Part shown: piece by piece, positions 47,672-60,367 of the stretch
Layout of the letters: every line of letters begins with the position of its first letter
Numbering within the stretch: the stretch's first letter is position 1
NCBI RefSeq assembly: GCF_963576545.1
Contig: NC_083641.1
Location: 13,758,893-13,822,892 of the forward strand
DNA length: 64,000 nucleotides
Direction of reading: 5' to 3'
Source: Limanda limanda
Taxonomy: Eukaryota; Chordata; Actinopteri; Pleuronectiformes; Pleuronectidae
Position numbers and translations under genes: made by a program
Notes under the pieces: model-generated
Seen by the model: the letters and a program-made list of their open reading frames with translations, nothing else
What the model was told of the DNA's origin: nothing
Database searches by the model: none

Positions 47672-49586
47672 CAGGGGCGGTTCCTGGCATAGGCGAAGTA
47701 GGCGGTTGCCTAGGGCGCAAAATGCCAAGAGGGCGGCACAAGGGACTGATTTATCATGACGTGACACATGCAATATAAACCAATACATTCACATCACAAC
47801 ATCATCTTCTAAACCTGGGGACGCACCGGAGATAGAAGTGCCGGTTAAATAATTGGGCTGTTCGCACCGGCAGCGTCGTGCCGGGTAGCTGCGGGAAGCT
47901 CGCGATCTGCATCGATGTTTTCGGGGTCTGTTCTATTTTTCTCGCTCGCTGCGAGCAAATCGGGCCGGAAAACACACTGAAAATTGATATATTTCAAACG
48001 ATATAAGTGATATATTATATACATGATTAAATATACATCCCATACTTTCGATTTCTCCGCTGTTCTCCTGGAGTTTAATTTCCCTGATTATTGCCGCCAC
48101 ATGATAAAAATGTCCCCATCTTCAATTATGTACTTAATCCCAGTGTTGGGAGTGTAACGCGTTACTGTAATTCCACTACTTTTAGCGGTAACAAGCATGT
48201 AACGTAGTATTTTTTTTAATCAAGTAACGCAGTTACAATTACTGAGATTTAAATGAGTTCGTTACTCGCGTTACTCTCTTTTTTGAAAAATGAACACTTG
48301 CAGACAAGAAGACAAGGTTGGACGTCAGACAATATTTTCACGGACCGGCCGTTAAGGTTCGTCTACGGAGCCTCACTACGGAGTCCGTCTGGTACGGCCT
48401 CTGGTGACATTGGTAGATTTTTTTTTTAATTTAACGAAATTAACGAATTGTTAATATGCGGCCTCAAATTAATTATTGCGTGGTAAGTTACCAGCAAGAC
48501 GGAGACGAACGGATCCCAAAGCTCCATTACGCACACGATGCGCTTATGTGCGCATTGGAGAGGTTGTTTTGTTATTTAAAATAAACATTAATTCGTGAAT
48601 TAAAAATAATTCCACCGATGTCACTACATATATGATGTCGGAAATGGCAACAGAGTTGTTAGTGCTGTTGAGGCGATCACAAGGTATTCTGCCGTGACTT
48701 TAATCCAGGACACCGGCAGAGTTGTTTTCTCAAACATATTTTGAAGGCAGCCGTCATTTGCGATCTCCAGCAGCTGATCTTCTTCTTAAACAGACAGGCT
48801 GGATTCACCTGGTTTGTTGACAAATGGGTCCGACACATACCGTGCTGGTTTGTGTTCAGCGAAAAAGTGACGTGACCGAGACAAGCGTCTTGACATGCAT
48901 AAAGCATGAGTCATAACGCAGAGGATCTGGTAATTTTTCGAAATAAAACGGTTTTATTTTGAAAAATTACCGGATAATAGATAAAACAGAAAACATCTAA
49001 AATGTTTATTCTTTCTGTGCGGCCCGGTACCAAATGACCCACAAATGGGCCTGTTGCCCTGTTGATTACAATAAAAAGGTCTAAAAAATATGTTTATTGT
49101 GTTGGACTGTTCAGTACTGTTCATATTCATTACATTTAAAAAGCAGACATAAAAGTAACTTAAAAGTTACTTTCCTTGGTAACTAATTACTTTTGATATA
49201 CAGTAACTGGTGGGGAAATTCAATTACTTTTAAAAGTAGTGACTAGTAACTGTAACTAATTTCTAATTTTCAGTAACTTGCCAAACACTGCTTAATCCAC
49301 ACATTTGTCAGTTGTGTCCAAACAGACAGAAACACACAAGCACATACTCTCTTGTGTTAATGTTTATTTTTGTCGACATGACATGATATGCTGTCAGTAC
49401 AGCTGATTTCAGACTTTTTATATTTTTATTATATATTTTTATTATTTTTTATAGCTTAGAATTTTGTCTCCCTCATTATACAGTCCAAAAGTTCTTGGGG
49501 ATGCATGACAATTTGCGTGTGTATGTTGGGGGGGGCGCCATTCTGAAATCCCGCCTAGGGCGCGAACATTGCCAGGGCCGGCCCTG
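47672..49586. mobile_element. Outer hAT-type non-autonomous element (interrupted)
   Basis: The ends CAGGGGCGGTTCCTGGCA and TTGCCAGGGCCGGCCCTG are imperfect inverted repeats. Just inside each are GCCTAGGGCGC and CGCCTAGGGCGCG. An exact 8-bp target duplication CATAGCAA flanks it (47664-47671 and 49587-49594), as expected for hAT transposition. No transposase frame is present. Removing the inner element leaves about 757 bp. Confidence 0.88.
48141..49290. mobile_element. Inner hAT-type element nested in the outer one
   Basis: The ends CAGTGTTGGGAGTGTAAC and GTTACT... rich right end finishing CCAAACACTG are inverted repeats, flanked by an exact 8-bp duplication CTTAATCC (48133-48140 and 49291-49298). 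1,150 bp, with GTAAC/GTTAC-rich subterminal regions. No transposase frame; the short minus frame at 48677-48907 has no recognisable similarity. It must be younger than the element that contains it. Confidence 0.9.
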
Positions 49587-49594
49587 CATAGCAA

Positions 49595-50715
49595 CCACGT
49601 CACTTTTTAGTAAACAGGCCTTCGCTCATTAGCTGATGCGAGTAGAGTTTGCGTAAGGTCAGGGAACAACTGAGACAAACTACCTAGCACAGCAAAGTGT
49701 CACCAAAAAGGTATTTCGGACAGCCACATCCAAAATGCGATTATCGTTCGGATATAAATACAAAGGAATTACCTCTTATCACTTTCAACATTCATAATCG
49801 TACCCTAATGTATATATGAAAAAATAATGCAATATCAAAAAAAGGGCACACATCTTGCCTGCTGGGTCATCTCATAGCGTACAATTTACATAGTGAAATA
49901 CTTTGGGGATTGTCAGTTTTTAGACCCCTCCCCCAAAATCTGCCTCAGGAAAGATGTGGGCGAAAATGGATTTCAGAAACTGCTGAACCATCCTACAACC
50001 ACTTTGGTCAATCCAGACTGACAAAGTCCAGTTTTCTCTAACTAGATTAAAAGCAGTAAAAAAAAAATCTGACTGGAGCAATTTTGAAGTTTAAGTGTAA
50101 ACCTCACAAGGGTTTAGACATTTTACAGAAATGAATATGACAATAAATGCAAAGTGTTTTCATATAGATTCCATGCCTATTGCTCTTATTATTATTCTTT
50201 TTCAGAAATAATTTGGTACAGTTGATCATGTTTGTCTGCGTCAGTTCATTTGTCTTTTTAGTTTCAAAATTGAGCTTTTCTCCTCCTGGAGGACTGATGC
50301 CCTTATTTAGGAATATCTAGACATTCACACAAACCATTGACGAATGAGAATGTGTGGGAACAATCTTTCAACAAATGTCTCATGAATCACACGTGGGATT
50401 TTTTACTAAAAAGGGAAACACAAAAAACATTTCCAACAGAGGCCCACTGGGTAGCTGGCAAAACAGAAAGCAGGGCACTCCACGCTATGACGCAACATAA
50501 CAGGTGGACAAGTCTTACATTCACATGGAGTGGACAGGGGCCTGTACAGTAGAGCGTTGCGTGCACAAGAGGACCATTTGGTGCTATCCAAAGAAATACC
50601 AAGAAAAACAGCTCTTATCCGAGGAGCACTGTGAAAGCGGAGGGAGGGTGATGGGCTGTTGGAGTTGACTGACAGAGCGAGTGTAGAGGAGGCTTATGTC
50701 ATAAAAGTTGTATCG
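49595..50715. other. Intergenic stretch, nothing recognised
   Basis: No gene or repeat that I can support. Confidence 0.5.
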
Positions 50716-50718
50716 TAA

Positions 50719-51699
50719 AGGCTCTTATATACTACTACGTGTCTGTTTCTCGGAGAGTTCTCAGCAGGGGGCAAAGACTCTTTTTGATTTTTACTTCTCC
50801 GTCAGTCTACGTCCGGAAAAAAATCACCGCCAAACCCATAGGTGGCGCAACGGAAGACGAGCTCAGAGAAGCCTACCCCATTTGGGAAGAAGAAGTCCAC
50901 GTGTCTCTGTTGACATGTTAGCTTGCGTCCCACACACTGAACCATGGCAACTAACAGAACTAAATAAAGTGACACCCAGCGGGTCAAAATGCTGATGTAA
51001 TCGTTTCTTAGCGCAGCGGTTCCCCGGTCTTGTTTCCGAACTGTGTTGCTGATTCCACAGCTTGAATCTGCTTGAGGCTACATGTAGCTAGAAGCTACAC
51101 GGAGCTAGCTCCCCCCCAGCTTCCACACACAGTCAGCAGGACTCCCGGCACTAACAACTACTATCCAGTGTTTGCTTCTAACCTGACGGTATTATAGAAA
51201 CAGTGTCATGATAGAAGTGGAATTAAAGTCGTGACGGCAGGTTCTTGCACTGTTACCACCGCAGTTAGCATGGTGGCTAGCCTAGCCCGCTAGCCTAGCC
51301 TGCTAGCGCCGTTTTGAAAGCTCGTTATAACCGTCTGTGACCGTGCACACATGCCCTCAGTGCTCGAACGAGCCACCGTCAGCCGGACAACTCCGCTGGC
51401 TTAACACACACGTCACATTAATTGTAGAATCATAGTTGTGTTTGGGTTTGATGCTACATGGAAGTAAACAGGAAGTTTGAGGTCCGGAAATACGGAAATG
51501 ACGTCATACGGAAATGATGTCGTTCGCGGACCAATCACAGACAAGAGCGGTCCGTCGGGTCTCCAACATGAAGACGGATAGTTAGAAAAATCAGACGTGT
51601 ACGAAAAGCTGTACGAAGCATTCGGAGAGGGCGTTTCACGACGGATAGGGCGGTCTTATCTGTCCGTAATAGAAGAAACGGAGAGGCATAAATTGGCCT
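50719..51699. mobile_element. Possible Harbinger-type non-autonomous element, CpG-rich
   Basis: The left end AGGCTCTTATATACT and the reverse complement of the right end, AGGCCAATTTATGCC, share a loose inverted repeat. A TAA triplet flanks both sides (50716-50718 and 51700-51702), matching the 3-bp target habit of PIF/Harbinger elements. The body is unusually CpG-rich, with GGAAATGACGTCAT-like palindromic sequence near 51490-51520 and a CTAGCC micro-repeat at 51275-51308. It could instead be a CpG island of an unseen transcript. Confidence 0.4.
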
Positions 51700-51702
51700 T
51701 AA

Positions 51703-54200
51703 TGCACAAAGAAGAAAGACCCTTTTAAATTAAAAGTCTGTATGATCTGAGCACCAGTCTGTCCCATCAGCGTTGTCAGTCTGCTCTTTCATTTGTCATT
51801 TGTTACAGTTTTGAACTGGTACTTTTTGTCCAACCTGCATATTTGGCCGTTGGATTTGTCCTCGCATGCACAGCCTACACCAAATATGTCAAGCGTGACA
51901 ATATTAGTCATTTCATTCCAAAAAGAGAATAGTGGGTCATACTCAACCCTCCTCCATCCTCTTAAATTTGTGCATACACACACGCACACACTTTCGCCCG
52001 CCGCCCATCCCCCTCCTTCTCAATCCTCCCTCTCCTCACTCTCTTACACACACACGCACGCGAGCACACACTCAGCATGCTTCATTATACACTTGCCCAC
52101 ACAGCATAGCGTGCCGGAAACAGACTCAATAGATGCCAAGCTCCCGGTCCCTGCAGGCTCAGTGCCCCTAAAACACTGGATGCACCTTCCCCAAATGAGG
52201 TTAATTTGCTTTTGCCACAGAGACTGCCCACAAATACAGTCTAGTGGTTCCACAAACAATTATGACAAAGCCATTACAGTGTGTTTTGTTTCTTTAGCAA
52301 ATTAAAGCTCTCATTAATCATTAACCAGATGAGATTCAATTAAAACCGGCTGAAATGAAATGGATATGAATGCTACATTAAAATGATGTTATGATCACTC
52401 TAATGGAGCTAATCCTTTACAAGCAACCAGACTGCAAAGGAGGTTAGGCTTTAACTGTTTGCTTTAGGCCCCTTAAAAAGTAAACTCAGATAAACTTTAC
52501 ATGTGACATAATGATTTACAACTGTGACCCAAATACACCGCTTTGCATACGATTCTGACTTAAATGTACAAAATGTTCGCAGCTCCTTCTTTTGTCCTTG
52601 CCACGGGGGTGTCTGAGGACATGACCGATTTCAGGGAGGGAGCGAGGCAGAAAGAGGAGGGGGGAGACACAGAGAGAAGGGTTGTCTTCCCCCTCTCACT
52701 GGCTCAGCAGGGTGCAAGGTTTGATTACTGTCTCTGCCTGAGTGCAACAATTTCCTTCTCCCCCCTTGTTGTCACGTTCACCAATTTCTTTCTTTCTGCT
52801 GTGGAGGCAGATAAACTAACACGGAAGGTAGGCTAGACTTGAGTGGGCGAGTGCAATTTGCATCAGAGCGACTGAGTCTGCACGATTCATTGACGGCTCC
52901 ATAAATAGCACGGCATGCGTCCCAAATGAAATCATACCAGGGATCTCTCTGTCCCTTGCTTCTCTGGCACACTCTGTTACATTCAGTCACAGGTTTGCTT
53001 TGAGCAAGCAGCAGAAAAAAAACGAGAGCAATGATATCACGCAGGAAAAGACAAAAGTGTCTGTCGAGAAACATTTGTTAACAATCTATTACCAGAAAAC
53101 GATTGGTCCTGTAAAAGCCCCTGCGGGAATGTCTGGCCGTTATTTCACATTACTTCTGAGGCAATGAATTAAATGCACACTAACCCAAACAGAGCATGTA
53201 GTGTGACCTGTGCATGCATGCAGGCAAAGCTTAGCAAATGTGACTTCAAGGCATTGTCAGTCTGAATTTTGTGTGCAGTATCCTGTTCCTGCTTTTTCTT
53301 AACAAATAATATATATATATATTTATTTTCAATGATAAACTTGTATTAAATGTATTCTCACCAGCTTTTTGTGTGTTTAGAGCTGCATCATATGTAATAT
53401 AATATGTAATAAATGTAAAGACATACAAAAACCTCCCCACCGCATGTTAATGTCATGGAATAGCTTTGGCCTGTTCGTGTCTGTCCTGGATCTTCTCGCT
53501 ACGTGACATGTTGGGTGCCCAAGCACTAAATTGAAGTGACTTGCATTACCAACTTAAGTTTCTACCCCCCCGGACACTGAGGGCAGCTGAGGTGGATGTG
53601 GTGAAGAATAACTGTTGCTCAAGAGGAGAAAAAGAGAAGCTGCCATACCAGTGGCTGACAGCTGAGATGTTTTTATTTTTGTGTAAGAAAAACATTATTT
53701 TGTCTTTGTTAGTTGTGTATGTCATATAGATCCTTCACTTAAATACAAGTAGTAATATAACACTATTAAACTACTTTATGACATGTAAAGGTGCTGCATT
53801 TAAAATGTAAAAAAGTTGAAGGTAGTTGAAGTAAAAGTACTCATTATACAGGTAAACACTCCTTGTCAGTGCTTATTAAAAACTGTATTATAATATTGGA
53901 TTATATTATTTTTATAATGCAGTACTATAGTAATATACTACAAAATGTACTTATACAAATTTTATATTTAATTTCATTAAAACGTATGTTATTTATATTT
54001 AACCTACAGTGCAAGAAGTTGCTGTTACTATTTCTACCTAAAATATAACAGTGTAGGCAAAGTTTACCTGGAACTAACTAACCAGAAGAAGAAGATCGAA
54101 GCTGCTCATGAAAACAGAACATGACTGATACATTTCACTACTGACAAATAATCACACCCATATTCAAACAATATACCATGCTTTTATTTAGAAAGAAAGG
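51703..54200. other. Intergenic stretch between repeats and the next promoter
   Basis: No gene recognised. A non-repetitive block at about 52180-52400, with ATTAATCATTAACC and CAATTAAAACC, resembles vertebrate conserved non-coding DNA. The segment around 53,300-54,050 is very AT-rich. Confidence 0.45.
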
Positions 54201-54202
54201 CA

Positions 54203-54274
54203 ACATCCGGTGCTCGCCCTGGCCGTTCCGCTCTGCGTGGCCACTAGCCAGTGTTACGTCGTAGCCATAGCAAC
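54203..54274 (+). promoter_or_regulatory. lekr1: Candidate promoter with RFX X-box and ETS site (lekr1-like gene)
   Basis: GTAGCCATAGCAAC at 54261-54274 fits the X-box consensus GTNRCC-N(0-3)-RGYAAC with a 2-nt spacer. X-boxes are bound by RFX factors and mark promoters of ciliary genes. ACATCCGG at 54203-54210 is an ETS-type site in reverse. GC and CpG rise locally against an AT-rich background, and a possible exon with donor follows within about 95 bp. Confidence 0.65.
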
Positions 54275-54362
54275 AGTCAGAGTGAGTCTCACAGCGGGAG
54301 AAACGCGAGTTTAGAGTTTGTTGTGATTATTTTGACCTTCAGTCGGATCGAGACTGTTGCTA

Positions 54363-57300
54363 ATGGGTACGTAACGATTGATTGAAAGTTAATACACGTC
54401 CAAACAGGAAGTAGCATTTGTGACTGTTTGCTTTAGATGCTAAGCTAGCTGAGAGAGGGCACACTGATTGTTGACATGTCGACTCAGCTTCTTTTGCTTA
54501 GTTTTTCACAAAGCTGCTGTCCCTCAATTAGTATACAACGACTTTAACAGATGTAGAGTTTACACCAGGTAATGTTTACTGAGTTACATAACCAGCACGA
54601 CAAAACTGAAGTTAGTCTAACTAGTAATTTGTTATTCTGGGTAATGAATTTATGCTTTTAACTTCTCTTTCCTAAAATGCCTGTATAGTCCTACATGTTG
54701 TTGTTGTTTTTTGAAATATTATATTTACAAGGATAAACATTAAATCTGAATGTTTGGACTTTATGTTTCAAACATGTGGTTTAGTTGTGCCAGTGATGCT
54801 GCAACATTAGATGCTGCTGCTTTCAGCCATTATGCTCATGAACCTAAATTTAAAATCAACCTTTTTAATCTGGCTTTTATGCAGTGTGTTATGATTTTGT
54901 TATTTAAATTGGCTGTATCTTATTTATGTTTTACATAATTTATATCTCATAGTATAATTTATTTGAGGTAGTAAGGTAGTTTGTATTTGTTGACTTTACT
55001 GCAGCTTTTATTATCTTCTAGCGTTCTCTTTTCTAATGTTGATTGCTCTGGTAAGAAATAGTCCTTTAATCCAAGTGTTTAACTCATTTCTAATTCATTT
55101 TTAACATCCCATGTTTCAATAAATCAAACACCTTTAAAACAGTTTGATTAGTTTGAAAGGTAAAAAACCTAAGTGATTGATCCATACTTATTAAAATAAT
55201 GGAAAGACACTTAGTGGTTTGACATGACCCCAACAATATATAACGCTGCTGAACTGCTTTACTAAAATGAAAGTATTAGATATTCCTCCAGGATGAGGAG
55301 GGTTAGGGACATTTCTGTGTCTGTGGTTCTCCGCTCCCTAGTGGATAAATGCTTTTCCCCCCTGCTGTGCCTGTATTGTTGCTCATGCCAAATTGTGGGC
55401 CCTCATGAGTTTACATGTTCGTGCATGTTCTCCTCTCACGACTCAGGCATGCGTCCATGCAGAATAGATGAGTTTATGAACAGCTTGCCTCTCTCACATT
55501 AGACTGATTAATAGTTCAATCAGGGCTAAAACGGACAAAATGTCACGAGGGAACAGTTGTCATGCAAAATCCGCCCTTTCTATCTGCATCCATCTAAAGG
55601 GATAGGCCTGCTTAATGCTGTCACGGGCAGTTACTAATTTATCCGCGTTGTGTGAGGCCACGAAGGATCTCTGTTGTGTTTTAAGTGCAGGGCCTGGAGA
55701 CAGTAGGGGGGCAATCAGGCTATTAGCGTGCGTGAGCATGAAGCCTGCTCTTGGATTGGGCAGGGTTTGTGCCTGCACTGGTGTGTGTGAGAAAGGCAGA
55801 GAGAATACACAAGCTTGTTGACATGCTAGTGCTTAAATGTTTAGACAGTGCTTCAGGTTAAACCTGCATTTTTGCATGAATTCTCGGGCTTTGTGTCTGT
55901 GTGCAGTGTGCTTGTGGCCAGATTTCTTGTGTGTTTGTGCTGTGCATTTTCATGCATGTGTGTCCTCTCACTCTACTTCCCTCAGATTGTCTGCGAGGGC
56001 ATTTAATGTCTGGCATGCAGCCGTGCATCAGGGACCATCTGATAAGGCTGACCTCCGGCCCTAAGTTAGCCAGAGGTATTTAATCTAAGGTCAAGTGTTG
56101 AGTTGGCGTGATGCTTTCCCCAGCAGTAATCGTGAGCTGGTAGATAGATGCCGTGCACACGCAGATAGACAAACAGAGGCTGGGATGGGCTGCCATTAAT
56201 GTTCTCCTTGCATGACCTGCTGCACCCATGGTCACATAACTGACTGTACCTCTGTCCCCACTGTTACACAAGAGCTGAAACCAAGAACACATTGCTCAAG
56301 TGAACTATCACTTCCATCATTACTTAACAAGAACACACACAAAAGAGGTTATTAGAACATGGTTTTGTGCAAAGTTCCCTCACTTGAAGGTAGAGTCAGT
56401 CCTTGTTAAACCATCTGTTACCCCGTGGTGGAGGACAAGCTAATGTATGGCTGTGAAGTCAAAATACCCTCAGCTGTGAAATGCCATAATCTACAGTCTA
56501 TAAGCTTAATGCCATAAGCTTGACTGATTAATCTATTGAATAGAGTGTACAGCAAATAGATTTAATATGGTGGACATCACGCTAAGGGATTTACCCCTTA
56601 TATTAACCCCAGAGTCTAAATTATCACCTTAAAAGTTCCAAAAGTTTCCCTAAAAAGAGTAGTCAATATTCCTAGGTATGATATCAGGTAGAAATACTCT
56701 GATGGCTTTATTTGAGTGATTATTGGTACGAAATATGCATATACAATGTATTAAGCATTTTGCATTACCTCCGCCAATGCTTTCATCCCTGTCCATTGGT
56801 CTGTTGGCTGGTTTGTTTGTAAACAAGATGACAGAAAAAACTACTGGATGGATTTCAATGAAACTTGGTGGGAGGATGTGGTATGGGTCAGGGGAGAACC
56901 CATCAAATTTTGAATCGGGCAGATCTGTCTTTTAAAAAATGTTCACTGATCTCCCTGAGAATCATTCATTGATCTTGATAAAAAAAACCATCAGGCATAT
57001 TTAGAGATAGCTAGTTAGATATTTATGGTTGTGTGCAATTTGGTGCAGCGTGAATTTAAGGGGATCGTTGGCCTTGGCTTTACTGAGTGCCATTCTAATT
57101 CTGTATAAGTTTGCAGTAGATAGAAAAATTAAATGCTTGTTTAGCTAAATTAACCTGCAGCAATTCTAATGATCAATTGTTATTTTTATAAATTAAAAAA
57201 TGTCAAACATCCACTGGCTCCAGATGTAAATCATTTGTAACTCTTCTCTTTTTAATAGCATATTAAATGGATTAATTTGTGCTGTTGTTCAAAACAAACA

Positions 57301-57593
57301 ATTTCACAATATCTCCCAGGATGTACATTTTTTTCAACTCTTCAAGACTTTGTGTAGGTGAAACAATTAGCTAGATAAACTATAACAACAAATTAATATG
57401 TATGAAAATAATTGTTTGCTGCCTCGAATGAAAACCAATTACACACTGTATATTTCCACTGTAGCCAATTCTGCTGGTCCTCTGCTTGTTTCCAGGAGAC
57501 AAGGAGAGAATGATGGAGGAGGAGAAGGAGGGGAATTTCACAATGGCTCATCACTGTCCTCCAATGTATCCACTGCCTGAAGAAATAAAGAAG
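54363..57593 (+). CDS. lekr1: Probable LEKR1-like gene, first two exons only (partial)
   Basis: Proposed join 54363-54366 and 57496-57593, continuing beyond the window. Exon 1 ends ATG-G before a donor-like GTACGT at 54367; exon 2 starts after TTGTTTCCAG and ends AAG|GTAAGC at 57594. The join is in frame and gives 34 residues, starting MGDKERMMEEEKE and ending HHCPPMYPLPEEIKK. A PLPEEI motif near the N-terminus and the position downstream of tiparp in the same orientation both match LEKR1 (leucine-, glutamate- and lysine-rich protein 1), which neighbours TIPARP in mammals; this is from memory. No further exon is evident to 64,000. If exon 1 is wrong, translation could start at the ATG at 57510. 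The protein's function is poorly known; the X-box suggests cilia. Confidence 0.55.
56770..57080 (+). repeat. Dispersed repeat, family B (copy 4)
   Basis: Contains CTGGATGGATTTCAATGAAA, CTTGGTGGGAGGATGTGGTA, GAACCCATCAAATTTTGAAT and GTGCAATTTGGTGCAG, the fullest copy in the window and in the same orientation as copies 1 and 3. Confidence 0.7.
57130..57310. repeat. Dispersed repeat, family D (copy 2)
   Basis: Matches the 36200-36400 copy through the AAACATCCACTGGCTCCAG phrase and the surrounding AT-rich sequence. Confidence 0.5.
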
Positions 57594-57746
57594 GTAAGCA
57601 GTAATTTGAAAATAAATAAAAAAGCACCTAAAAACACTTGGCAGGTACCTCGCTGGTTTTGTATGTATCTGTTATATCTGAACACGAAGAGTCCTCTCTC
57701 AGGAGAACCAGTATGACTACCTTTTAAGCACACACAACACACACAC

Positions 57747-57865
<119 letters not shown>

Positions 57866-58469
57866 GACATACACACACACGTTGTTGGCCCATGCTGCAC
57901 ACTCCACCTTTCAAACAACATGTCAGACCATACTGACACAACATATGTTGCTAAGAGACATGATGGTTTTTTTTACACAGGAATACAAATGTGTTGAAAA
58001 GACATTTGTTACATCTCGATGAGTGTGTCAACACTGCACTCTTTCCATATGCTGCATTCATCCATATGACTTGAATAAGAAACAGGACAAAGTGTCCTCT
58101 TTTAATCTTCCATCTGTTTTTCAGTTGATGCACAAAGGAAGTAACATGGGAATGATGCATGTTGCTTCATGTCCTGGTTCATGTCAGGTGGCAGTAACAG
58201 ATTCCCCATATGATGCTCCATATGGTTTGAATATAAATTAGCAGGGAATATCTTTCGCTTTTCACCTTTTAAAGAAGGCACCTAGCTTATCTACTCAACC
58301 AGTTAATATCTGTGTTAAATTATATTACCATTTCCTAAAACCATCAAACTGTGTGTTTTGAAAAGGAGTTTTACATCTTTACCGCCCTGCAGTATGCTTC
58401 CACCAACCAGTGCAGTTTCAGGCCAAAACTCTTTTTCCAGACACAGGTGAAGTCATCATGGCTTTTGAC

Positions 58470-58830
58470 GTCTGGCCCCTGAAATCTTATCAGTTCATCT
58501 TTGAGTCAAAAAGTGACAGCTGGTCAAAATTTGAAGACACTCCCTAAAGGCAGGCTTGAGGTATCATGTTCCTGAGGCCACTGTGACCTTGACCTTTTAC
58601 CTAAAAAAATGTATGCCATATTTGAAAGGATTCTCTTGAGGCATTCTTAAGATACAAAATTCATGATGCAGAAGGTGGTCTAGTGAGGTCACTGTGACTT
58701 TGAACTTTACCCTTAGACCACCAAAACCTACTAAGGTCATCTGTCGGTTCAAGGGAATGTTTTAATTACATTTGAAGAAAATATCAAGACGATCTTAAGA
58801 GATCGTTCTCGCAATAATTGGATGGACGAG
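58470..58830 (+). repeat. Dispersed repeat, family A (copy 2)
   Basis: Repeated phrases such as GAGGCCACTGTGACCTTGAC, TCTTGAGGCATTCTTAAGAT and GAGGTCACTGTGACTTTGAA, ending with CGCAATAATTGGATGGACG. Same style as 22960-23270. Confidence 0.55.

Positions 58831-60301
<1,471 letters not shown>

Positions 60302-60363
<62 letters not shown>
60302..60363 (+). repeat. (CA)n microsatellite, insertion site of a hAT element
   Basis: Pure CA tract broken by the element at 60364-61628; its continuation CACACACA is seen at 61629-61638. Confidence 0.9.

Positions 60364-60367
<4 letters not shown>

Larger units (their letters stand above)
54367..57495 (+). other. First intron of the LEKR1-like gene
   Basis: 3.1 kb, AT-rich at first. 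It contains copies of dispersed families B (56770-57080) and D (about 57130-57310). No other exon is apparent. Confidence 0.5.

Noticed and set aside
48677..48907. 76-codon minus frame inside the inner hAT element, considered as a transposase remnant
   Set aside because: Too short, with no hAT dimerisation-domain or zinc-finger motif.
58124..58188. Exon-like segment after CTGTTTTTCAG with a donor-like CAG|GTGGCA
   Set aside because: The peptide (LMHKGSNMGMMHVASCPGSC) has no resemblance to LEKR1 and the donor is weak.
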